Below are positions 1 through 11,400 of a DNA stretch of 64,000 nucleotides, in pieces. Below the pieces are notes generated by a model that worked only from the letters and a program-made list of their open reading frames with translations, was not told where the DNA came from and made no database searches. The DNA comes from Nelumbo lutea (taxonomy: Eukaryota; Streptophyta; Magnoliopsida; Proteales; Nelumbonaceae): positions 26,590,378 through 26,654,377 of the forward strand of contig JAKGHH010000008.1 in assembly GCA_022828595.1 (NCBI GenBank). The letters run 5' to 3'. Within the stretch, counting starts at the first letter, position 1, and each line of letters begins with the position of its first letter. A program made the translations under genes and the position numbers.

Positions 1-2497
1 GGAAATTAGGGATTTTTGCTATTCGTAAATGAAGAATCAGTTAAGCTGTTGCATATTTGGGTTTTTCTGCAATGATTTTTTTGATGATTGAATGACCAAA
101 ACTTCATGGTTGAGCTTGACTTTCTGGGTTTTTGATAGTGAACACGGATTGGTGGTATTCTGAGAACGGGTTTATAAGAGGGGGTGAATTGTTTTTTTTT
201 TGAAGATAAAATAAAATTTAATTAGAGGAGGGTGAATTGCAATGGTTGTTTGGCCTACAAGACGAGTTCTTTGAGTGTTGGTGCCTGGTGGTTTATTTGG
301 AAGTTGTATTAGTTTTGAATAGGGCGATCTTTTCCTAGTTTGATGGACAGCGGTCTTTATCTGAGTGTAGGTGCAGGAACTTTTTTGGGTGGTGCTTGGG
401 TGCTAGGTGATTTTCCATGTTTGCACTTTAATTAGAGAATGGAGATAATTGTAGTCTTAATATGACTTGATATGCTGAAAATATTGATATGTGTTGTTCG
501 TTGCTGGTACATTATGGGGGAAGTGCACATGTGTTGTCATTCTTGGGATTCCTGGGAATCCAATAAAGGTGTATTTTTTTTTTTTTTTTGCACAGTGCTT
601 TGGTTATACCGAGCTTCATGTTGCTTTTGTAGGAATAGATTGTGCAAGCAGGAAATTTTCTATAGGAACTTTATTCATTTGTTGTATTTAACAAAGAATC
701 CATCTGAAACAGTTGGGCCTTTTCTGTTTTGGTTCTTATGCTCTGTAAGTCATTTGTGTAACAGTAAGTACTGTTTATTGCCCTTCATCTAGCTAGGAGG
801 CAGAGATGTATCTAATTTTTGGTTCCTATAATCTCAATGAAAGTGTGTTTGGTATTTTCTATGGTAAAAAAACCTGTAGGCTGTGGCATTACTTCCTCAA
901 TTCCTGCTTTCTGGAATGGATCAATAAAAAGAAGACCAGATAGTTGAAAGATAAAGTGCAGAAAAGAAAAGGCATTTGGGATGTTTGTACAGTTTATAAT
1001 TAAATGGAAATAGACAAAGCACCAGAAGGTGTTGATATATATGTACATTTTGCATACTAGTAAGTAGTAAGTGTGCACGTGCTTTGCACTTGGCAGTTTT
1101 ATCATCACATGCTCTGCACATGATGATGATAGTAAAGTATATTTTTCCAAAATTTTCTACATTTTTTTATATTCCTATGTCTATAAAAATTATTCTTATT
1201 TGCCACACTTATTTTTGTTTAATATGATGAATATATGATATTTTAGAGATGTGCCCAAATGTTTTCTACATTTTTTTTTTTGTATTTTTTATACTTTTGT
1301 GTGTTTTCATCTTTCTTGTTCCCTTTTTATTATTATTTAATTATGACATCAAGGGTTTACGTATTTGACCCAAAAAGGTTGAATTGTTGACTTGCAACCA
1401 ACCAAGAAAAAAACTCCATTTCTGTGTTGGTTTTAAATTTGTATTTTATTTCTATCACCAATAAAGACAACTATTCTTTGTCACACTTATTTTTTTTTGA
1501 TATGGTTAATTAGTATAGGATTCAATGAAAAAATGAGAGTTAATACCTTAAATATAAGACTTAATGAGAGGGAATTGAATGAAGAGAAATGTAATAGTTC
1601 AAGTTACATTTTGTGCCCTCACAATTAGAGAGGGACCATATTCAAAAAGGGGTGTTGTAGTCAAGAATAGGATTCGATGAATGTTAATAGAGTTAATACC
1701 TTAAATATAAGACTTAATGAGAGGGATTTGAATAAAGAGAAACATGGTTGTTCAAATTACATTTTTGTCCTTACAATTAGAGAGCAATCAAATTCAAACA
1801 TTGGGGTATTTTAGTCAAACAAAAGTTCCACACTCTTATCTGCCAAACATATTTGTTAGCATTTTGTACATTCAAGAACAATCTTATCTACAGTAGGAGC
1901 TCTGAATGAAGTCCATTCCTTAAAATAAGTTTGGATACTCTTACATTTGAAATGTTTTATTTCTTTTAATGTTCTTTCTGTTTTTTGTGTAACTGGTCCT
2001 ATAAAACAAAAAGTTCATTGAAATGCACGTCCACATCTAGCACCACATGTGAAAAGTTGAATTTTGATATTGCGATTTTGGGATGCTTACCAATGCAGAG
2101 GTTCTACTTGCCTTGGAATGAAATTGTGGATCTGGCACCAATTATTGATTTTATTTGCTGTACGTCTAAAGTAAACATGACATAGAGCATCATTGGTATG
2201 ACTTCACATGGAAGTTCTTTAGGTGAACTATAGAGTGAGTTAGCACCCAACCAAAGTTGGTGGCCGAGTCTGTGTTTGTTCTCCCATCTTGAACTTATTT
2301 CCTATCAGAGCAAACTAATTAATATAAACCATTTATCAAATTGTCCTCTTTGTTACTTGTCTCTTAGCCATGAATTTCAGAAAATAAATATTCCGCAACT
2401 TTTTTCCTGTTTTAGAATTGGAAATTTATAAATAATAACCTGTAACTTCTTGTAGTTCAGTGTGTTCTGAGTGGCTATCTTTTCTTGTCATATGCAG
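1..2497. other. Upstream/intron 1 sequence of the ERH gene, no coding exon recognised
   Basis: This is AT-rich non-coding sequence ending at the splice acceptor of the first recognisable ERH exon (TATGCAG before 2498). The missing piece of the coding sequence is only the start codon, so the ATG-bearing exon is either somewhere here or left of the window. Several ATG-GT dinucleotide contexts occur, for example near 104, 242 and 861, and sequence alone cannot choose between them. The only structure seen is a tandem duplication at 1518-1821. Confidence 0.6.
1518..1821. repeat. 152-bp tandem duplication
   Basis: Two adjacent, imperfect copies start at 1518 and 1670. Both contain a 'GAGTTAATACCTTAAATA' core, an AATGAGAGGGA run and an 'ACAATTAGAGAG' block in the same order, giving a period of 152 bp. 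There is no coding content and no terminal inverted repeats, so a simple local duplication is the most economical reading. Confidence 0.75.
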
Positions 2498-5400
2498 GCC
2501 AATAGGCATACCATTATTTTGATGCAGACATCTCAGAACAGAGCAACAAGAACATTTATGGATTATGAATCGATAAGCCAAGCCATGGGTGGTATCAAAT
2601 ATGATTCTTTGAACTATATCCTTGTATATATGTTCAAAATATTAAGGGCTTATAAATACCATGATTACGAAACTGAACATTTATGGATTATGAATTGATA
2701 AGGTGGTCACAGTGTTTTAAAAGGCACTCCTAGGCTCACAGGTAAGGTTCATTTGTGGGGCTTGCCTCACCTGAACCTAGATGCACCTCACTTAGAGTGT
2801 TGCTATGTTTTGATGAATTAACTTTCAAATTAAGTGTTTGAGGGTGGACCTTGGTGCAATGCTTGGGTTGCTCCATTGCAACCTGGGTGAGCAGGGTTCA
2901 AATCTTGGAAACAACCTCTCTGTGTATTTGCAGGGGTAAGGCTGCGTACATCTGTCCCTCTCCTTAACCTGCATTGGCAGGAGCCTTGTGCAGTGGGCTT
3001 CCCTTTTTAATATTTAATTGAACGTTTCAATAAGTAATTTGCCATATTATAGGTTGTAATATGACTATGGAGCTTGAACAGTTTAGCCTATGCTATACTT
3101 GTACAGTTGTACCTACAAGCTGTAACCTTTTTGTCAATACCATGATGCTCTGTTTGGTTGAGCTAAAAGTGTTGAACTTATTTCAGATCTTAAATTTGCA
3201 TATTGTTATATATGAAGTTTTTCTTCTATTTTTGTTCTAAATGGTTAGCATTCCACTTCATTCATGAGTGTACCTCACCTTGTGTCTCATGCCTCAGGCT
3301 CTAGGAGCCAACCCCTTTCATTTTAGTTGCACTTCTTGCTTTTAAAGCACTGCTTGGTCTCATGTTCTAAACTAAAAATCATACAACACTGATCAAGATG
3401 TGCTGACATAAGCAATGCTCTTTTTTTTTTGGTTTTTGTATTTGATTGAGATTACCATCATTTGATTGCAAGGTCTTCCATGAAACTTTAAAGTGGCTGC
3501 TATTTGATATTGTTGCTGCTCTTTTTGTTTGCAACCGAGTAGAAAATGCTTAGTTATGATTTTTTATTTCTTAAATTTTCTGAGTCAATCATGGAAATAG
3601 TTTAGTAGAAGATCAAAAGACAGTAGAAGTACAAGACAAAGTCTAGACTTGGATGTAAATGTTTTTGGCTTAACAGTTAATACCATTTCTTGAATAGCAT
3701 TAGAAGCTTTACTAGTGCTATTTCAAGATATGTACTTCATTTGTAGTCAAATTAAATGTGCTGAAATTCCATTGGTGGTGACAGAAAGGTCAATAGATAT
3801 CTTTCATGTAGCTAACTTGGAGTGTAAATACACCATTTTCAATATATGTGGTAACCGATACAAGAAGTTGTTATGATAATTGGCATTATTCAATTGATTT
3901 GTTGTGCAAGGACTTGATGAAATCTGATAGAGGGTAATTTGACCCAACCCCTTGAGATAGTGACACGTGGACGTGACTCAGCACAAGTAACAGCTCAGCA
4001 CCACAGCCTGACCGCGACTAAGTAACGAGCCCGCAGGACAGCTCGCTACGTCACAGCTCGCCATAGGGTGAGCTTGCTATAGCGCGAGCTCGAGGACCCC
4101 CGATGTACTGAAAGGGAATACTCCCAAGACAAGTCTATCCCAGCTCGCGAGCTAGGATAACCAGCTCGTTCCAACACTTAGGCAGAAAAATTGCCCTAAG
4201 GGCAACCTCAAGAGGGATCACCTCGAAGTACCCCTGGGAGCTCGCAACAGAATAGCTCGCTACAAGGCAGCTTGCTATGGGATAGCCCGCTACGAGGCAA
4301 CTCGCTACTAAGCGACACGATGTTTTTAGTAAGCTTCTATCTGACAAGACCGTACCCGTCAGACTGCACTACGTCTCCTGACTGACGGCGCAGTCCCTGC
4401 CAGCCCGACAGACTGTACCCACGTCTCTCGACAGATGGTGGTGTGTCTGTCCTTCTGGGACGTGTCACTCATCCGATTGGATAGTACTCTGCAACCGTTA
4501 CCTGCGCAGCCCTGGCAGATAACGGCTGCTATAGAGGCCCAGTGGCAGTTATGCCCGATTTGACAAGAACCCTGTTATTTAAGAGCCCCTTGGTCGAAGG
4601 GGAAAATGTATCTTATCTTATACCTTATATCTTATATCTTACATCTTGAATATATCTGAGCTCTATCTCGAGCTAATCTCGAACACTCAGTGATCTAGCG
4701 CGACCTGCACTCTTAGCCTTCTTTGCACTCTTTATTGCTTTCTCTAGCGTTCTAACTTAAGCATTGGAGTATTCCCACCGGGCAAGTCCCCAGGGAATCC
4801 TTCACCGTCTTATTCTCTAGTACCATCCATCGCCAGCTAGGAGACAGTCAGCCGCCAACTCCCCACTGTCTGTATCGGATAGTTCACAGTCCCCCTCTCT
4901 GTGGACGGAATCCCTAGCCTGAACGTGCCTCTCACAGTGGCACCCGTGAACGCTCCACTCCCTTCCACGGTGGAGCGACCTTTGCTGAACCTTTGGTCGT
5001 GCCCCTGTGACCAACCAGAACCAATTGGAAAACTTAGTGCAGTGCATGCGAGCCATGCAAGATCAAATGTAGCAGTTCTAGCAGTTCCAACTCTACCAGC
5101 AACAAGTGCTGCATCAGGTCTCTCAGTACCAGTACCAGCAACAGTTCCCTTCCTTGCCTCAGGCCCAACAACCGTTTCCCCCTCGACACCCGGCCACAAA
5201 GCAAGCCAAGCCTTCCCGTCGGAGCAAACGACCTCGTCGGGGAGAAGCCTCTTAGGCCCAGGAACTTTCCAAGAGCCAAGCCTCATCCCATGGCAGAAAG
5301 GAGAGGCCAGCCACCCTCGCCTCGCAGCCTGTGGGTAGGTCGGGGGCCTCCCAGCCGGTCAAGCCCACATCGCCCCACCACTCTCAGTTCGAGCTCCCGC

Positions 5401-8400
5401 TCGCAGAAAACCCGTTCGAGGTCCTGGCCGCAAACTACAGGTAGGGCCCTTCGGTTCAGAGCTACCATTAGCAATTCGAGCCCATCGAGCTTGGTAATAC
5501 TGAAGCAACACCAACATTGAGCCGACGAAGCAGTAGTGGAGACGCCGACGAGCTCGCCGAACTACTACTCGCGTCTTGCCCAAGCTCAGAGGTAAAGAGG
5601 AGGTAAGCTCAGATGAAGTAAAAGCTACTCCTCTCCTTTCAGTCTCTTCCCCCACTGTCACTAGAACTTCTTGTTGTCCAAATGCCAAGAGACTTTAAGC
5701 TCCCTCCACTGGACAAGTATGATGGATCATTCGATCCGAATGATCATGTGGACGCCTTTGAGTCCCAGATGCACTTGGCAAGAGCTAGTGAATCCTGTAT
5801 GTGTGTGGCTTTCTCCACCACCTTCAAAGGGGTAGCCTGCACATGGTACCGAAACCTTGCGCCCGGATCGATAAGAAGCTGGGCGCAGTTCGTGCAAGTC
5901 TTCACCTTCCACTTTGTCACCAGCAAGAGGTGCCCAAGAACTCAAGAAAGCCTCATTGGCATAGTTCAAAAGGAAGGGGAGTCCATTCGGAGTTACATCA
6001 AGCGGTTTAATGACGCTTGTCTACAGATACCCGATCTGGACCCTGCAGTTCACCTCATCGCAGCCAAGCGAGGTATTACTTATAAAGAATTCAAGTGGGA
6101 CGTGGTTGTCTATCAGCCCAAGACCGTGACCGAATTCCTAAAGCTCACAGATCGGTTCATTGGGACGGAGGAAGAGATCAACCAGAAGGGCGAGTAGGCC
6201 ATTGAGAAAAGAAAGAGAGAACCAGAGCCCCCAACTCAGGGCGACAACAAGAAGAAGGACCAAGCTCGGAGGGCAAAGCCAAATCCGCCTTTCTGAGCTC
6301 TAGCGGCAGAAAGGGACTACACGCCCCTCAACGCAAAGCGGGTCGAGATCCTCATGGCGATCAAGGACGCCCCGTACGTGAAGTGGCCACCTCGGCTGAA
6401 GGCCAACCCTAATGTAAGGAATAAAAGTTTGTGCTGTAGTTTTCATAAAAATCACGGTCACAACACCGAGAATTGTAAAACCTCTGCGACGAGATAGAAG
6501 AACTCATCCGTCGCGGATATCTGAGAAACTTTGTACAAAGTAATAATAATAATAAAGTAGGTCGGCAGGGGGAGCAGAGTAGAGATGCTCCCGAGTCCAC
6601 CAGGCAGGCAGAACAGCCGCAGAAGCAGCCCCCCGAAGAGAGACCAGTTCGGGGGACCATCCACGTGATTGTTGGAGGTTCGATTGTGGCGGGCTGCACC
6701 TCAGCTGCAGCTCGGACATCAGCTCGCGAGGCTGCCAGGGAAGAACAGAACCCCCCGAAGCGGCCAAGGATGGAAGACCCAATCTTCTTCACAGAAGATG
6801 GCGCGCGCGGGGTTCACTATCCCCATGATGACGCGCTCATCATAAAGATGAAGATCAATGACTTTGAAGTCAGGCGCGTCCTCGTCGACTCAGGCAGCTC
6901 AACGGACATCCTCTTCAAAGCAGCCTTCGACCAACTTCAGCTTTAAGAGAGAGGCCTGAAGCCCACGAACAGTCCTCTGGTAGGCTTTAGCGGAGAGGAA
7001 GTCAGGCCCCTGGGAAGGATTACAATACCTGCGGAAGTCGGCACTTGGTCTAGCATAGTGAGGCTCAACCACGATTTCTTAGTGGTCGCAACCCCCTCCC
7101 CGTGTAATGCCATAGTAGGTCGGCCGATCACCAATGCCTTACGAGCTGTGGTCTCCACTTACTACTTGGCCATAAAGTTCCCCACGGACTTCGGAATCGG
7201 GATAGCGCGAGGTGACCAATTTGAGTCTCGCAAATGCTACGTTGCCGCCCTCAAAGGGAAAGCCAAGGTGGCCGACGACCTCGAGCTGGAGCGACCTATG
7301 GAGAAGAGCAAGGAGCGAGCTGTGCCCACAGAAGAGACCGTCTCCATCCCGGCATCGTTAGAGGACCCAACCCGAACACTTCAGATTGGCGCTTCCATTG
7401 ATGAGCCCCTGCGATCTAAACTGGTACACTTCTTACTTGAAAACTTAGATGTTTTTGCATGGTCCGCGGCAGAAATGCCTGGCATAGACCGGCATAGACC
7501 CTCGCATTATAACTCATAAGCTTAACACTGATCCTATAGTTAGGTCCGTTAGACAGAAGAAACGCAACCTAGCCCCAGAGCGATGGAGGGCAGTCGACGA
7601 GGAGGTCGGGAAGCTCCTTGTAGCCGATTTTATCAGGGAAGTCCATTACCCGAGCTGGGTGGCCAACCCCGTTCTGGTAAAAAAGGCTAACGGTAAATGG
7701 CGCATGTGCGTCGACTACACCGACCTGAACCGAGCTTGCCCAAAGGACTACTTCCCACTCCCCAGGATCGACCGTTTGGTGGACGCGACCTCGGGGCACG
7801 AGTTGCTGAGCTTTCTAGACGCCTATTCGGGCTACAACCAGATCAGGATGGACCCGACTGATGAAGAAAAGACTGCCTTCATAACCGAGCTTGGCCTGTA
7901 CTGCTACAAGGTCATGCCCTTTGGGCTAAAAAATGCTGGGGCAACCTTTCAATGACTAGTAAATAAGTTGTTTGAGCCATTGATTGGCTGAAAAATAGAG
8001 TGCTATGTAGACGACATGGTCGTCAAAACCCTGTTTTCATGTGATTTAATACAAGACCTGCATTCAGTTTTTGAAATTCTGCGTAGATTTAACATGAAGT
8101 TAAACCCGAATAAGTGTGCCTTTGGTGTCACTTCGGGTAAGTTCTTGGGGTACATCCTAGACATGAGGCCACCTCGAAAAATGAAGGAGGTTCAGAGGCT
8201 GAATGGCTGGATAGTTGCTCTGAGCCGCTTCATGTCCAAGTCGGCAAACCTACCTACCTTTCTTTAAATCAATTAAATGCAAAGGGTTTGAATGGACCCA
8301 AGATTGCCAGCTCGTGTTCAACGAGCTCAAAAAGTACCTCGCTAGCATACCGGTCTTAACCTGGGCCGAGGAGGGCGATGTTTTGGAGTTGTACCTCTCG

Positions 8401-11400
8401 GCAAGTGACAAAGTGGTCAGCTCGGTACTAATTAAAGAGGTAGATTGGGTCCAACGACCTATCTACTATGTTAGTAAGGTGTTGTAGGGAGCAGAAACGA
8501 GATATACGGAGATAGAAAAGCTGGCCTACGCACTCGTTATTGCAGTTCGAAAGCTCCGTCCGTACTTCCAATCTCATACTGTTGTCGTCCTCACCAACAA
8601 ACCTCTGAGGCAAGTTCTGCTCAAGCCCGAGGTCTCTGATCGATTGACGAAGTGGGCCGTTGAGCTCAGCGAGTACGACCTCCAATACAAGCCGCGAACT
8701 GCTATCAAGGCCCAAGCCTTAGCAGACTTTGTCGCGGAATGCACTTTCAGCTCCGAAGTCCCCAGGCCGGTTGAGCATGAGGCCCCCAGTTCGGGCGAGC
8801 CCGAAGCTCCCAGGCCGATTGAGTCCGAGCATCGTGAGGTAGCAACCGGTGCGGCATCTCTCATAGTTAGGCCAAACACAAACTGGGATGAAGAGCCCTG
8901 GATCCTTCATGTAGATGGCTCCTCAAACTAGCAGGGCAACGGAGTCGGAATCGTTCTATATGGCCCAAGCGGCACAAAACTGGAGTATGGACCACGCTTC
9001 GAGTTCGTGGCATCCAACAATGAAGCGAAGTACGAAGCGTTGATAGCCGGGCTAGCTCTAGCCAAAGAAGTGAAAGCCAAGCATATCGTCATCTGTAGCA
9101 ATTCCTAGCTCGTGGTCAATCAAGTCACAGGCGAGTATGAAGCTCGCGAACCAACTATGATTGCCTACTTAGCCAAAGTAAGACAGGCTCTGCTCAACGT
9201 CCAGTCACACTTCATCAGGCAAATCTCGAGGTCAGATAACGCTGAGGTTGACGCCCTGTCCAGGTTAGCCAGCACCAGTGATAATACCATGAGAACCGTG
9301 TACATAGAGAACCTGCCTCGGCCTAGCATTCTCGGGGGGGGGGGCAGAGGAGGTCGCTCCTGTCGTTCAAGTAGAGCCGAGCTGGATTGATCCGCTTGCG
9401 AGCTTCCTGCTACACGGGACCCTCCCTGCAGACCGCAATGCCGCCAAAAGGGTAGAGCGTCAGACGGCCAAATACGTCATGATAGATGAACGACTGTACC
9501 GAAGATCCTACACGCTCTCCTACCTGCGCTGCTTGCGACCTTCCGAAGCCGAGCTCGTGCTCCGCGACACTCATGAGGGCCTGTGCGGCGGACACTTGGG
9601 GGGCAGGGCCCTCGCCCAAAAAGCGCTGCGACAGGGGTACTACTGGCCAACAATGAAAGCAAACGCTATTGAGCTCGTCAGAAAGTGTGACAAGTGCCAG
9701 AAGCATGCCAATATCCAGCATCAGCCCGTTGCCGACCTAAAGTATCTCACCAGCCCGCTGCCGACCTCAAGTATCTCACCAGCTCGTGGCCTTTCACACA
9801 ATGGGGCATCGATATACTCGGACCGTTTCCACCAGCGACAGGCCAGAGGAAATTCTTAGTGGTAGCAGTGGATTATTTCACCAAGTGGGTAGAAGCTGAA
9901 CCTCTCGTGACCATCACAGCTCGAAACGTACAAAACTTCTTTTGGAAAAATATAGTGTGTCGCTTCGGGTTACCTCGGGTACTGATTTCTGATAACGGTA
10001 AGTAGTTCGAAGACATTAAATTCTAGAACTGGTGCCAAGACATGGGAATTCGACAGAACTTCACTTCAGTCGCACACCCTCAAGCAAATGGTCAAGTAGA
10101 AGTTACAAACAGGGCTATCCTCCGTGGACTGAAGGCACGGTTAGACTGAGCTAAAGGACTATGGTCTGACGAGCTACCCAGTGTTCTATGGGCTTACCGA
10201 ACCACAGTGAAGACCGCTACAGGAGAGACTCCCTTCAACCTCACCTACAACACTAAAGTAGTCATTCCAACCGAGATCGACGTTCCCTCACTATGACTAG
10301 AAGCGCATGACGACAAGGAAAATGAAGACGAGCTATGTACCAACCTCGACCTACTCGACAAAGTAAGGGACCTCGCATATATCGGGATCGCAACCTACCA
10401 ACAAAGAGTAGGTCGGTACTATAACGCCAGGGTTAAGAAGCGGAACCTCCGCATTGGCGACTTGGTCCTCTGTAAAGTTATGGTACCTGAGCCCGGTGTT
10501 GGCAAGCTTGGACCGAATTGGGAAGGACACTACCGAGTGAAACGGGTGCTCGGGGAAGGAACATACGAGCTTGAAACCCTAGAAGGGAAACAAGTACCTC
10601 GGGCATGGAATATTGTCAACTTAAGGCAATATTACCTATAACTACTGAGTAGACCACGAGTCACTCTCAAAGCCTAAGGGCCGAAATGCTGAGCTAACAC
10701 AGACCTCGGCGGAATAAGACCCAGTCGCCTCTATGGCATGGGCAAACTACTGAGTAGACCATGAGTCACTCCTAGAGCCCAAGGGCCAAAATGCCGAGCT
10801 AACACAGACCTCGGCGTGATAAGACCCAGTCGCCTCTATGGCATGGGCGAACTCCAAGAGTGGACTATAAGTCACTCCATCAGCCTAAGGGCTAAAACGT
10901 CGAGCTAACTAAGACCTCGGCACTGTGGAAGACTTAATATGCCAATGAAACAGTTAAGTACCAGAGGTGTAGGTAGCTCGGGTCTGAACCCTATGGAGTG
11001 TAGCTCGTCTCTGTATACCAGTTGAACCCAACAAGGAACGAACTGTGAACATACAGTTCGGGCATACATGGTAACTACTTCGGGGTATACTATAAAAATA
11101 CCTAAAGCACCAAGGGACAGCTCGGGGTAACAACTGCCAAAAAATCCTACTTCGGGTATGTAGCTCTAACAGCTCGAGTGATAAAATCGCTTCAGCAGAA
11201 AGTAAAGAGCACACTATACTTAGCAGAAAAGGATAAAAATTCCATTACTAATTCATATAAAAAAAGAACGGGGCTTAACAGCCCAGGATGAGTTCAACAA
11301 AAGCAAAATAAGGGCCCAACCGCCTAAGAGAAGGATATTTAAAACCGGGTTCTGACACCCGAGAACCACCAGAATCCATTCAGAGAAGAAAAACAGAAGA

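Noticed and set aside
2471..2698. 75-residue frame suggesting ERH translation continues past 2591
   Set aside because: The conserved ERH sequence stops exactly at 2591 and resumes at 25007 in frame. The extra residues are intron read-through and include the duplicated exon fragment.
4901..5338. 145-residue open frame on the + strand after the Tat 5' LTR
   Set aside because: It is a shadow: the neighbouring frame from 5022, despite stops, reads as the Gln-rich gag N-terminus and joins the Gag domain frame.
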